A DNA stretch of 64,000 nt from Fictibacillus arsenicus (GTDB lineage: Bacteria; Bacillota; Bacilli; Bacillales; Fictibacillaceae): assembly GCF_001642935.1 (NCBI RefSeq), contig NZ_CP016761.1, positions 3,844,001 through 3,908,000 on the forward strand, written 5' to 3'. Below are positions 26,286 through 33,903 of the stretch, one piece after another; within the stretch, counting starts at the first letter, position 1, and the number at the start of each line of letters is the position of its first letter. The notes beneath the pieces were generated by a model that had not been told where the DNA came from, did no database searches, and saw only the letters and a program-made list of their open reading frames with translations. Both the position numbers and the translations under genes were made by a program.

Positions 26286-26321
26286 GATCCCTGTCAGCTT
26301 GTGAGCTGGCGGGGATTTTTA
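26286..26321 (+). terminator. Terminator of the PBP gene
   Basis: ATCCCTGTCAGCT-TGTG-AGCTGGCGGGGAT followed by TTTTAT. Confidence 0.85.
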
Positions 26322-26337
26322 TAAGCATTAACCAATT

Positions 26338-26442
26338 ATTCCTGAAGTTTTAGCCATAATTCCTGAAATTCTTACGTTAATCCCGCAAGAATTGACCATA
26401 ATCCCGCGAGTTTAGTGCATATATCCGCGAGTCGACACCCTT
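26338..26442. repeat. Phased tandem array, five units of exactly 21 bp
   Basis: Units begin at 26338, 26359, 26380, 26401 and 26422. The early form is ATTCCTGAAGTTTTAGCCATA and the later form ATCCCGCGAGTTTAGTGCATA; each unit keeps (A)TNCCNG(A/C)(A/G)(A/G) at its start. It lies between the pbp terminator and the ywhD terminator, where the genes converge. Confidence 0.9.
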
Positions 26443-26489
26443 CGTACCTTTTCGACTCACCCACCCATACACAAATCCAGAACAAAATA

Positions 26490-26530
26490 AAATGCCCGAG
26501 ACCTATACGAGGGTCCCGGGCACTTTATTG
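26490..26530 (-). terminator. ywhD terminator
   Basis: TGCCCGAGACC and GGGTCCCGGGCA pair around a 7-nt loop, with TTTTATTTTG on the minus strand. It is about 110 bp beyond the ywhD stop codon. Confidence 0.7.
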
Positions 26531-26637
26531 TCCTAGAAACATTGTGTGTACAATGCTATCTATTAGTTTAATGGAAGTGCTTTCTTGTCACAAGTTTTTT
26601 AAAAAATGTTCAAAAAAGGTTCATAACTTTGCCATTT

Positions 26638-27177
26638 TTATTCCACTAAAGACTTGATTTCATCTCCAGAACGATTAAACATTTCTTCATCATGCTCTTT
26701 TAAGAAATTTCCGAGCACTCGGCGGGCATTCACATCCATATCCTCGACGATGACTTTGCCCTTCATGGATTTATCCATGCGATTCACGTGTTCAGGCAAA
26801 CTTTTATATCCTCTTCGTGCTTCAACGTCTACTTGCATCTCACAAGCTGTTAAACCGAAATAATAAGGACCCTCTGGACCGCGGTTGATCGTCACCCAAA
26901 CGAGCCAATACAATCTTGGGTTTGGCGTATCTTCGCGATTCGGAGTGAACTTAATGCGCTTTTCAACATCACTTCGAGCGTGCATAGCGCCCATATCGAT
27001 ATACGCTACAGCGTCTACCACATCTACAATTACAGGTGTAACGTGATCTAGCGTTAAGCTTCCAACACCGTATCCGCCATGACCGTCAGTCGAGTCACCT
27101 GAAATAATGGTGAACCCCATACCTTTTTTCTTTTTATCGCCGTCTTTGGCGTTATTGGAATTGAAAAAATCTTTCAT
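26638..27177 (-). CDS. ywhD: YwhD family protein
   Basis: A 179-residue cytoplasmic protein of unknown function, conserved in Bacillaceae next to pbpG. The ATG at 27175-27177 follows GAGGAG by 8 nt, and a longer reading lacks a ribosome site. The start is polar and lysine-rich (DKKKKGMGFTIISGDSTDGH). Then come GYGVGSLTLDHVTPVIVDV, GAMHARSDVEKRIKFTP, YWLVWVTINRGPEGPYYFGL and a C-terminal helical part. No catalytic motif is evident. Confidence 0.88.
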   Translation of the reverse strand: MKDFFNSNNAKDGDKKKKGMGFTIISGDSTDGHGGYGVGSLTLDHVTPVIVDVVDAVAYIDMGAMHARSDVEKRIKFTPNREDTPNPRLYWLVWVTINRGPEGPYYFGLTACEMQVDVEARRGYKSLPEHVNRMDKSMKGKVIVEDMDVNARRVLGNFLKEHDEEMFNRSGDEIKSLVE

Positions 27178-27268
27178 GCTTCCAGCTCCTCTAAACAATT
27201 CATTGTTACCACGTATTGTATCACAAAAAAGAGCAAAAACTCTCAGAAAGAAACTTCTCATAAATAGG

Positions 27269-27297
27269 TTGAATAATTACCTAAAAACGAATATTAT
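27269..27297 (+). promoter_or_regulatory. Promoter of the purine permease gene
   Basis: TTGAAT (27269-27274), 17 bp, TATTAT (27292-27297). PurBox 1 overlaps the -10 element. Confidence 0.55.
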
Positions 27298-27327
27298 ATA
27301 TCATGTACTTATAAATCGTTCGTATTT
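27283..27327. promoter_or_regulatory. Inverted PurR box pair (candidate)
   Basis: Box 1 at 27283-27295 reads AAAAACGAATATT. Box 2 at 27315-27327 read on the minus strand is AAATACGAACGAT. Each matches about 11 of 13 positions of the B. subtilis PurBox AWWWCCGAACWWT and they face each other as in known PurR operators. The 19-nt gap is slightly longer than usual. Box 2 ends next to the ribosome site. Confidence 0.5.
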
Positions 27328-27342
27328 TGGAGGTCCAAACAT

Positions 27343-28659
27343 ATGCTTTCATCCTTTTTTAAGCTAAAAGAACTTGGTACAACAGTAAAAACTGAAATTA
27401 CGGCGGGTATTACAACCTTTTTAACAATGGTTTATATCGTTATTGTTAACCCAATCATCTTACATTCAGCTGGCGTTCCTTTTGATACAGTCTTTATGGC
27501 AACGATCATTGCCACAGTAGTCGGAACATTATGGATGGCATTACTCGCTAACTATCCGATAGCCATTGCTCCAGGAATGGGTTTAAACGCGTATTTTGCA
27601 TTCTCAGTAGTAGGAAACAATACAAATATTGATTACCGCATCGCATTCGGTGCTGTTTTTGTAGCGGGTATCCTTTTTGTTATATTATCGTTAACCCCGT
27701 TTCGTGAAAAATTAATCGAGTCGATTCCAGCAAACTTAAAGCACGGAATTACAGCTGGTATCGGACTTTTCATCGCTTTTATCGGTATGCGCTTAACAGG
27801 AATTATCGTTGCACACCCTGAAAATTTAGTTGGACTTGGCAACTTGCATTCGCCTACAGTATTGCTCGCACTAGGCGGACTTGCGATTACACTCATTTTA
27901 ATGGCTCTTAACGTGAACGGTGCATTGTTCTTCGGAATGATCATCACTGGTGCTATTGCTTATTTCACTAAACAGTTAAAATTCGAGGACAAAATAATGT
28001 CGATGCCGAATCTTCCTAACGAATTTTTCATTTTCGGCGACCCGATCACAGCATTTGGAGATGTGTTCCAATATGGATTATATGCTGTCGTATTTTCTTT
28101 CTTACTTGTAACGATCTTTGATACAACGGGAACAATGGTTGGTGTTGCAGAGCAAGCTGGTCTAATGAAAGGCAATAAGATGCCTCGTGCGCGCCAGGCG
28201 CTTCTAGCAGATTCAGTAGCAACAACTGTCGGTTCAGCTTTCGGAACAAGCCCAACAAGTGCTTACATTGAGTCTTCATCAGGTGTTGCTGCAGGCGGAC
28301 GTTCAGGTTTAACATCTGTAGTCGTTGCTATACTGTTTATCGCTGCTGCATTCTTCGCACCACTCGTAAGTGCGATTTCAGGTCTTGCTGCGATTACAGC
28401 ACCAACATTGATCATCGTTGGAAGCTTGATGCTTGGCTCACTTAGCAAAATCAACTGGAACGAGCTTGACGAAGCATTTCCGGCGTTCTTAATCATCTTA
28501 ACGATGCCGCTAACTTCAAGCATCGCTACAGGAATCGCACTTGGATTCATTTCTTATCCAATTTTAAAAATTGTTAAAGGCAAATATAAAGAAGTTCCTT
28601 TCTTAGTCTATTTGTTCGCTGTCTTATTCTTCTATCAGCTAGCGTTTTTGCCACACTAA
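27343..28659 (+). CDS. NCS2 family purine permease (guanine/hypoxanthine type)
   Basis: A 438-residue permease of the AzgA-like branch of NCS2 (COG2252), importing hypoxanthine, guanine or adenine with protons. The ATG at 27343 follows TTGGAGG. Signatures are TAGITTFLTMVYIVIVNP near 20, NYPIAIAPGMGLNAYFAF near 68, NLKHGITAGIGLFIAFIGMRL near 128, FDTTGTMVGVAEQAGL near 260 and SPTSAYIESSSGVAAGGRSGL near 305. The 14-segment core is complete. B. subtilis counterparts are PbuG and PbuO. The upstream PurR-like boxes suggest repression when purines are plentiful. Confidence 0.92.
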   Translation: MLSSFFKLKELGTTVKTEITAGITTFLTMVYIVIVNPIILHSAGVPFDTVFMATIIATVVGTLWMALLANYPIAIAPGMGLNAYFAFSVVGNNTNIDYRIAFGAVFVAGILFVILSLTPFREKLIESIPANLKHGITAGIGLFIAFIGMRLTGIIVAHPENLVGLGNLHSPTVLLALGGLAITLILMALNVNGALFFGMIITGAIAYFTKQLKFEDKIMSMPNLPNEFFIFGDPITAFGDVFQYGLYAVVFSFLLVTIFDTTGTMVGVAEQAGLMKGNKMPRARQALLADSVATTVGSAFGTSPTSAYIESSSGVAAGGRSGLTSVVVAILFIAAAFFAPLVSAISGLAAITAPTLIIVGSLMLGSLSKINWNELDEAFPAFLIILTMPLTSSIATGIALGFISYPILKIVKGKYKEVPFLVYLFAVLFFYQLAFLPH

Positions 28660-28667
28660 AAAATTTG

Positions 28668-28697
28668 AAGTCATCCCAATGCGGATGACTTTTTTAT
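28668..28697 (+). terminator. Terminator of the purine permease gene
   Basis: AAGTCATCC-CAATGC-GGATGACTT followed by TTTTAT. Confidence 0.88.
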
Positions 28698-28715
28698 GCT
28701 CTTTTTTAAATTAAG

Positions 28716-28744
28716 TTGACACTTAATTAAGTGAATGCTAAATT
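28716..28744 (+). promoter_or_regulatory. ArsR promoter with built-in operator
   Basis: TTGACA (28716-28721), 17 bp, TAAATT (28739-28744). Between them lies the perfect 14-bp palindrome CACTTAATTAAGTG (28720-28733). A second, overlapping inverted repeat, TTAAGT-TGAC-ACTTAA, covers 28711-28726. This is the expected position for autorepression by the adjoining ArsR protein. The predicted transcription start (about 28751) coincides with the ATG. Confidence 0.7.
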
Positions 28745-28750
28745 ATAAAC

Positions 28751-29068
28751 ATGATAGAAAAAGTGATCGCTTCATTATCAGTCCCTAGCCGAAGGGAAAT
28801 ATTAAATTTATTGCGCAATGGAGAGTTAACATCTACTGCTATCGCAGAACAGTTTGAGATCTCTGCTCCCGCTGTCTCGCAGCATCTGAAGGTTCTTCAA
28901 AATTCCGGACTTGTAGTAGTACGGAAATCAGGAACAAAGCGCTATTACCGAATACGAAAGGAAGGTTTTAAAGATTTAAAAGAGTTTATCGATCAATTTT
29001 GGGACGATAGCTTATTGCGCTTAAAAGAAGCTGCAGAAGAGGAAGAAAGGAGAAACAATGAACGATAA
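28751..29068 (+). CDS. ArsR-family autorepressor (SdpR-like)
   Basis: A 105-residue winged-helix repressor. The helix-turn-helix is LTSTAIAEQFEISAPAVSQHLKVLQNSGL (about 27-55), followed by the wing VVVRKSGTKRYYRI. It lacks the metal-binding ELCVCDL motif of ArsR/SmtB metal sensors, so it belongs to the group resembling SdpR that pairs with SRPBCC proteins. No Shine-Dalgarno site precedes the ATG, and the promoter predicts an mRNA starting at or next to it, so translation is probably leaderless. Its end overlaps the next gene by 11 bp. Confidence 0.88.
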   Translation: MIEKVIASLSVPSRREILNLLRNGELTSTAIAEQFEISAPAVSQHLKVLQNSGLVVVRKSGTKRYYRIRKEGFKDLKEFIDQFWDDSLLRLKEAAEEEERRNNER

Positions 29069-29507
29069 GACCCCAGTACTTACAAAAGAGATTTTTATTG
29101 AGTGTTCACCAAAGACCTTATTTTCATTCTTTATTCATCCCGATAAAATGGTTCGCTGGATCGGACAGCAAGTTTTGCTTGAACCTAGAATCGGCGGTAA
29201 ATACAGAATAGATATCAACGGAGAAAACATTGCATTAGGAGAATATAAAGAAATTACTCCCTATGAAAAAGTAGTACTAACTTGGGGATGGGAAGGCTTA
29301 GAAATCATGCCGCCCGGGTCGAGCACCGTAGAATTTCTGCTGACACCTCAAGAAAGCGGTACGCTTCTCACATTAAATCATTTTGATATTCCGAGCGAAA
29401 AAATGACGTCCAATGACCAAGGCTGGACTCACTACATGACGAGACTTCAACGATTGGCAGAAGGTCAGAATATCGAACCTGATCCTTGGGGTACAGGTAA
29501 AAAGTAA
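29058..29507 (+). CDS. SRPBCC (AHSA1-like) domain protein
   Basis: A 149-residue START/Bet v1-like fold protein, with the ligand cavity signature FIECSPKTLFSFFIHPDKMVRW at the N-terminus, GGKYRIDINGENIALGEYKEI in the middle and TWGWEG before the C-terminal helix. ATG 29058 follows AAAGGAG inside the arsR gene. ArsR plus AHSA1-like pairs are common in Bacillaceae. The protein probably binds a small hydrophobic molecule, though no ligand is known. No membrane or signal segment. Confidence 0.85.
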   Translation: MNDKTPVLTKEIFIECSPKTLFSFFIHPDKMVRWIGQQVLLEPRIGGKYRIDINGENIALGEYKEITPYEKVVLTWGWEGLEIMPPGSSTVEFLLTPQESGTLLTLNHFDIPSEKMTSNDQGWTHYMTRLQRLAEGQNIEPDPWGTGKK

Positions 29508-29524
29508 TTTAGGAGGAATAAAAT

Positions 29525-29917
29525 ATGTCAGCAAATATTTATCAAGAAGTTATTATTCATTCAAGCCCTAACAGTGTGTATGAAACGCTATTAAATGAAC
29601 AGCAGTTTAGTGAAGTAACAGGTGGTGCACCAACAAAAATCGTACCTGAAGAAGGCGGCCATTTTTCTTTATTCGGAGGCATGATTGAAGGCAGAACAAT
29701 TGAACTTGTTGCTAACGAGCGAATTGTACAAGCATGGCGTGCAGCAAACTGGGAACCCGGTGTCTATTCCATTGCAAAGTTTGATATACAAACAAAGGGT
29801 GATGAGACATTGCTTGTCTTTACACATTCAGGTTTTCCAGAAGAGCAAAAACCACACCTTGAAGCTGGATGGCATGAAAATTATTGGCTGCCCCTTCAAA
29901 AGCACTTATCTGAATAA
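29525..29917 (+). CDS. SRPBCC (AHSA1-like) domain protein, second copy
   Basis: A 130-residue single-domain SRPBCC protein, third gene of the ArsR operon, 17 bp after the previous one, with a TAGGAGGAAT site. It starts IYQEVIIHSSPNSVYETLLNEQQFSEVTGG and includes GGMIEGRTIELVANERIVQAWRAANWEPGVYS, the AHSA1 beta-sheet core. It is only distantly similar to its neighbour, so the two may bind different ligands or act as a heteromer. Controlled by the same autorepressed promoter. Confidence 0.85.
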   Translation: MSANIYQEVIIHSSPNSVYETLLNEQQFSEVTGGAPTKIVPEEGGHFSLFGGMIEGRTIELVANERIVQAWRAANWEPGVYSIAKFDIQTKGDETLLVFTHSGFPEEQKPHLEAGWHENYWLPLQKHLSE

Positions 29918-29924
29918 AATAAGT

Positions 29925-29972
29925 AAAAAGACCGGTCAGCTCTAGACTAACTATGGCTGAAACCGGTCTTTT
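29925..29972. terminator. Bidirectional terminator, SRPBCC operon and lipoprotein gene
   Basis: AAAAAGACCGGTCAGC pairs with GGCTGAAACCGGTCTTTT, ending next to the stop codon of the convergent lipoprotein gene. Confidence 0.82.
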
Positions 29973-29973
29973 A

Positions 29974-30414
29974 TTATTTCTTTTCGAATACCGCCGCTAC
30001 CTCATGCTTCTTTTCTTCTTCAAAAAAAGTTTTCGCTACTCGGTATGTTCCTGCCTCTTGATCCTTTAGTTCAATCGGCTGCTCATAGTTTTCTCCTGCT
30101 TTCACCATGATCATCTGCTCGGTGAACATTTGATCTGGATTGACCTTGTTCCATTTTCCGTCTTCCCACTTTTCCAGAGTAAAAGCGACTCCTGTTCCGA
30201 TCTCTTTATCCGAACTGTTTTTCAGCGTAATTTTAGCTTCTTCACTTCCATCTTCAAGTTTCACTTCTGCCTTCACACCAGCTGCTTCTGCTGGCATATC
30301 ATTTTCTACTTTGGGTGCTCCGCTCTTATTGTCCTCTTCAGGTGCTGGCTTACTGCCGCAAGCGGCAAGGAGAACGAGCAGGCATGCCATAAAAATAAGC
30401 TTCATGTTTTTCAT
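29974..30414 (-). CDS. Lipoprotein with an immunoglobulin-like domain
   Basis: A 146-residue exported lipoprotein. The lipobox LLAAC lies at about 16-20 after a short charged start and hydrophobic core; mature Cys is followed by GSKPAPEEDNKSG, a typical tether. The rest (about 50-146) is a beta-rich domain: KITLKNSSDKEIGTGVAFTLEKW, then KWNKVNPDQMF, then TYRVAKTFFEEEKKHEV. This is the pattern of small bacterial Ig-like domains in Bacillus lipoproteins. The ATG at 30412-30414 and the GTG just before it both lie behind AGGAGGG. Function unknown. Confidence 0.75.
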   Translation of the reverse strand: MKNMKLIFMACLLVLLAACGSKPAPEEDNKSGAPKVENDMPAEAAGVKAEVKLEDGSEEAKITLKNSSDKEIGTGVAFTLEKWEDGKWNKVNPDQMFTEQMIMVKAGENYEQPIELKDQEAGTYRVAKTFFEEEKKHEVAAVFEKK

Positions 30415-30525
30415 CACTAAGCCCTCCTTTTTCCTATTAGTCGCAATCAGAATTAAAAAGTTTCATATAAACTGTCGTTTACAGTCATATAGAGGTGGAT
30501 ATGCTGTTAACAAAGGGGTGCTAGC

Positions 30526-30735
30526 ATGAATTTAGTACTTGTTTCTACTGTTTTATTTTTAATGTCCTTAGCCCTTGGAATCGGTTATTACGGCACTCGT
30601 TTATACGAAAAAAGTATTTTCCTAGGTTTTGTAACAACTCTCCTTGGCTTAATTATTCCGTTATCTTTATTTCTAGGCTTCATCTACTTTTATGGACTGT
30701 ATCATCACGGTCACCCTCTACAGTTTAAATGGTAA
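30526..30735 (+). CDS. Small membrane protein, unknown function
   Basis: A 69-residue hydrophobic protein with ATG 30526 behind AAAGGGGTG. Two membrane segments (about 3-24 and 31-55) surround a short YYGTRLYEKS loop; the tail YHHGHPLQFKW is histidine-rich. No family was recognised. It stands alone between the divergent lipoprotein gene and the convergent ywgA gene. The ribosome site, membrane topology and following terminator support a real gene. Confidence 0.65.
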   Translation: MNLVLVSTVLFLMSLALGIGYYGTRLYEKSIFLGFVTTLLGLIIPLSLFLGFIYFYGLYHHGHPLQFKW

Positions 30736-30737
30736 AT

Positions 30738-30782
30738 AAAAAACCTGTCCTTAGGCCAAAAGCAGCCCTCAAACAGGTTTAT
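30738..30782. terminator. Bidirectional terminator, small membrane protein and ywgA
   Basis: AAAAACCTGT and ACAGGTTT pair around a long loop of about 24 nt, with T-runs on either side. Confidence 0.65.
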
Positions 30783-30784
30783 TT

Positions 30785-31288
30785 CTATTGCACTGTATTT
30801 TTTAAATTTGAAATATAAGCAAAAGCTTCTTCCATTTCTTCTTCCGTATACTTCTGCTTTGCTTTTACCGTTTGAACCTTCTCTTTGATCTCATCTGCAT
30901 CAAACTTATCAAAATACATGATCGTCGATACGAGTTCCAAGAAGCGGGACGATTGTTCATTCATAGATCGAACGCAATCACCCAGCAACTCGATTTCTGC
31001 TCCATAAGTTGATAGGAGCTTCTGTCCTTCTTCGTTCACAGCATATCGGTATTGCGAATAGCCGCTTACCTTTTCCTTCACTTCATGTATATAACCCATG
31101 TTGCAAAGCTCTTCAATCTTCAGCGTCAGTTCTTCAGAATACGGTCCGTAAAAATGAAACTGGTATTTTTCTTGAAAAGGAAAGTTCAACTTCTTCGCAA
31201 TATACACCATTTTTTGAAGCTTTTTTCGGCCTATCACTTCACCGGCTTCCTGAATCAGAGTGACAACCTTTAAATGATCCTCAAACAC
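30785..31288 (-). CDS. ywgA: YwgA family protein
   Basis: A 167-residue protein of unknown function found next to ywfO in Bacilli. The likely start is the GTG at 31286-31288, 6 nt after AGGGGGA, giving MFEDHLKVVTLIQEAGEVIG; an ATG six codons earlier has no spacing from its site. It resembles an antitoxin-like SocA/DUF4065-type fold: GRKKLQKMVYIAKKLNFPFQEKYQFHFYGPYSEEL near 25-60, then GYSQYRYAVNEEGQKLL. It follows ywfO on the same transcript. Confidence 0.87.
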   Translation of the reverse strand: MFEDHLKVVTLIQEAGEVIGRKKLQKMVYIAKKLNFPFQEKYQFHFYGPYSEELTLKIEELCNMGYIHEVKEKVSGYSQYRYAVNEEGQKLLSTYGAEIELLGDCVRSMNEQSSRFLELVSTIMYFDKFDADEIKEKVQTVKAKQKYTEEEMEEAFAYISNLKNTVQ

Positions 31289-31317
31289 AGCACTTCCCCC
31301 TAACATCCTTTTTCGTT

Positions 31318-32601
31318 CTATTTATGTAAAATCTCATTTATCTTCGTTTTTAGTGACTCGTCTTTAATGCTCTCGATCAAATCTAGCGGAAAATACAGCT
31401 TATGATCGGTGCGGCGCTTTCCTGATATCGCTTCAACCACATCTGATTCTCTTGATAGCTCCCGGATCTCTCCGTTTGGTTTCAACAGATTAATCGGTAG
31501 CCGCTCTTCTTTTTCACCAGGACGGTAAAAATCGTACGGAAGATCAGAAGATGAATCGACGACAAGATAATATTTCGGATTGATTCCAGCTTCCTGAAAA
31601 TAGGCAGACAATAAATGACCGTCTGTAAATGAAACCATTTCAGTATACTTAAATAGTTTTCTGTCGATAAAACGGATGCAAAGATCACTTAAAATCGGAT
31701 CCTCTTCATCCATCCAGCCTTGAAAATAATAATGAATGACACCCTCGTCGAGTGATATATAATCCTCTAAAGACACGCTGCCTTCAAAAAGTGTCTTAAA
31801 ATGAGACAACTCTCTTTTAAATGTATACCCTGTCTCGTAAAGCTCCTTCGCCCGATGAAGAATTTTACTTAAAATCACTTCTGCACTGCGCGTAACAGGA
31901 TGAAAATAAACCTGCCAGTACATCTGATAACGGCTCATAATATAGTCCTCTACCGCATGCATGCCGCTGGATTTAATGACAACGCCATCCTCAGTAGGCC
32001 GCATTACGCGCAGAATTCGTTCGATATCAAAATTTCCGTAACTGACCCCAGTAAAGTACGCATCACGCAGCAAATAATCCATTCTGTCCGCATCAATCTG
32101 ACTGGAGATCAGACTGACGATCAGCTTGTCAGGGTGTGTTTTCGCGATCACTTCTGCAACCTGCTTCGGGAAATCTTCTCCCATTTGCAAAAGGACGCTA
32201 TTCACTTCTGTATCACCTAAGATGATGTCCCGGCTGAACTCCTCATGATCTACGCCGAACACTTTTTCAAAGGAGTGAGAGAACGGACCATGTCCCACAT
32301 CATGTAAAAGCGCTGCGGATAGAACAAGAAGACGCTGCTCTGGATCCCATGTTTGTTTTTCCTGAAAAATATCTATGATTCGTCTTGTAATCTCGTAAAC
32401 GCCAAGGGAATGACTAAAACGGCTATGTTCTGCTCCATGAAACGTTAGATATGTCGTACCCAGCTGCCTTATTCTTCGCAGTCTCTGAAACTCGCGCGTG
32501 CCGATCAGCCGCCAGATCAGTTCATCCCGAACGTGAATATAGCGGTGTACCGGGTCTTTAAACACTTTTTCTTCGTGCAGCTTTCCTAATGGTTTCGCCA
32601 T
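31318..32601 (-). CDS. ywfO: HD-domain phosphohydrolase YwfO
   Basis: A 427-residue HD-superfamily enzyme related to Enterococcus EF1143 and the dGTPase/SAMHD1 group; likely a dNTP triphosphohydrolase. The ATG at 32599-32601 gives MAKPLGKLHEEKVFKDPVH; an AGGA lies 10 nt upstream. Metal-site motifs are FHGAEHSRFSHSLGVYE near 55 (His), LSAALLHDVGHGPFSHSFEK near 105 (HD) and SSQIDADRMDYLLRDAYFTGV near 175 (Asp). The C-terminal third has a mixed fold seen in YwfO homologues. First gene of the ywfO-ywgA pair. Confidence 0.92.
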   Translation of the reverse strand: MAKPLGKLHEEKVFKDPVHRYIHVRDELIWRLIGTREFQRLRRIRQLGTTYLTFHGAEHSRFSHSLGVYEITRRIIDIFQEKQTWDPEQRLLVLSAALLHDVGHGPFSHSFEKVFGVDHEEFSRDIILGDTEVNSVLLQMGEDFPKQVAEVIAKTHPDKLIVSLISSQIDADRMDYLLRDAYFTGVSYGNFDIERILRVMRPTEDGVVIKSSGMHAVEDYIMSRYQMYWQVYFHPVTRSAEVILSKILHRAKELYETGYTFKRELSHFKTLFEGSVSLEDYISLDEGVIHYYFQGWMDEEDPILSDLCIRFIDRKLFKYTEMVSFTDGHLLSAYFQEAGINPKYYLVVDSSSDLPYDFYRPGEKEERLPINLLKPNGEIRELSRESDVVEAISGKRRTDHKLYFPLDLIESIKDESLKTKINEILHK

Positions 32602-32665
32602 TGAATTTTTTCCTGCTCCTTCTGCCAGCATTTATAGGTAAGAGTTCTCTTAAAAAAGAAAAATC

Positions 32666-32698
32666 CCTTCCTCAATAATCATGTTGAGAAGGTTTTTT
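32666..32698. terminator. Terminator-like hairpin in a divergent region
   Basis: CCTTCCTCAA (32666-32675) pairs with TTGAGAAGG (32684-32692) and is followed by TTTTTT on the plus strand and GATTTTTCTTTTTT on the minus strand. The flanking genes diverge, so no neighbouring gene needs it. It could be a relic of a lost gene or a leader element of ywfO. Confidence 0.6.
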
Positions 32699-32706
32699 CT
32701 GAACAA

Positions 32707-32760
32707 AATGTGTGATTTATTTAATAGAATGTGTGATTTATCTAATAGAATATACCCTAT
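32707..32760. repeat. Phased 21-bp repeats
   Basis: AATGTGTGATTTATTTAATAG (32707-32727) is followed at once by AATGTGTGATTTATCTAATAG (32728-32748), differing at one base, then a diverged start AATATACC at 32749. Confidence 0.85.
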
Positions 32761-32922
32761 TGTATCGTGTTACTAACTTTCAAAACAACCACTATTTTTT
32801 TCTATATCTGCTCTCATTTATATCGGCAAAAGGTGCCATAAATCCACCATTTTCTTCCCCTTTCAATATGAGTTATACTAGATAAAGCTTATAACGGAAA
32901 TGATAGTTTTATATGGCTCGAT

Positions 32923-33053
32923 GTTGATTTACGCTCCAGGATGCTCGCTTTCCGCGGGGTGTGCGGTGAGCCTCCTAGCACTCTGCACCATTAGGAGTCT
33001 CACCTGTCCCACTCATCGCGCTGGAGTCTCAAACCTTACGCTCCAATCAACTT
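32923..33053 (+). repeat. Dispersed palindromic element, copy 5 (short form)
   Basis: Starts GTTGATTTACGCTCCAGG and ends TACGCTCCAATCAACTT. The inner arm GGTGAGCCTCCT pairs with AGGAGTCTCACC around GCACTCTGCACC. The 370 bp upstream, from 32602, otherwise hold only the hairpin and repeats listed here plus A+T-rich sequence. Confidence 0.85.
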
Positions 33054-33102
33054 AACAAAGAAGCGTACTCAACTTTTATATAGATTGCAGGAGGAACAAT
33101 TC

Positions 33103-33903
33103 ATGGATCAAGAACGAAGATTAAAAAATGGACAGGCATGGAGCAACAGTTCTTATCAGGCTTGGGTCAACCGTTTTGGCGCGCCTGAAAAAGCGGTATC
33201 CCGCATATTGAAAAATCCAAAAAGACGGCTTCAGCCACTCGATCAGTATGTTGGGGATGTGTCTGGCAAAAAGATCGTAAACCTTTTAGGATCACACGGC
33301 AGTAAAGCTGTCGCATTGTCTTTGCTTGGAGCTGACGCTACAGTTATCGATATTTCAGAATCGAACGCTGCATACGCACGCGAACTGGCTGAAGCTGCTG
33401 ACGTTAACATCCGCTATGTTGTTGAAGACATTTTAAACCTGCCAGCATCAGAACTGACAGGTGATTATGATATGGCCTTCATGGAAAACGGCATTCTGCA
33501 TTATTTCACCGACTTGAACGCTTACTTTGCGGTAGTCGCTGGCTTGTTAAAAAAAGGCGGAAAACTGATTCTGCAAGACTTCCATCCTGTTTCTACAAAA
33601 CTGATAGAATCTCAAGGAAAAAGTCAGGCCGTAAGAAAGCACAAAGTCACTGGTGATTATTTTAGCGAAGAGCTTGTAACGATGGATGTCGCTTACTCCA
33701 AATTCCTGCCAGAATTGCAATATGCAACTTCTGAAGAACGAGCTCCGTTCCAAGTTCAAATCCGCCAATGGACGCTTGGAGAGATCATTACGGCAATCGG
33801 CAGCCAGGGTCTTTGGATCAAACAGCTCGTTGAAGAACCGCATCCAGACGAACTTGACCGCGGCATTCCAAAATCCTTTATTATCGTTGCGGAGAAACTG
33901 TAA
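33103..33903 (+). CDS. Class I SAM-dependent methyltransferase
   Basis: A 266-residue Rossmann-fold methyltransferase. The ATG at 33103 lies 9 nt after AGGAGG. The SAM-binding motif I is [32 protein letters not shown] near 55-85, with Asp of motif II in [18 protein letters not shown] near 105 and [16 protein letters not shown] near 130 are motifs III-IV, and [16 protein letters not shown] near 160 is the post-motif strand. The substrate is unknown. Stop TAA and the LipL start ATG overlap by one base, so both are translated from one mRNA. Confidence 0.88.
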   Translation: MDQERRLKNGQAWSNSSYQAWVNRFGAPEKAVSRILKNPKRRLQPLDQYVGDVSGKKIVNLLGSHGSKAVALSLLGADATVIDISESNAAYARELAEAADVNIRYVVEDILNLPASELTGDYDMAFMENGILHYFTDLNAYFAVVAGLLKKGGKLILQDFHPVSTKLIESQGKSQAVRKHKVTGDYFSEELVTMDVAYSKFLPELQYATSEERAPFQVQIRQWTLGEIITAIGSQGLWIKQLVEEPHPDELDRGIPKSFIIVAEKL

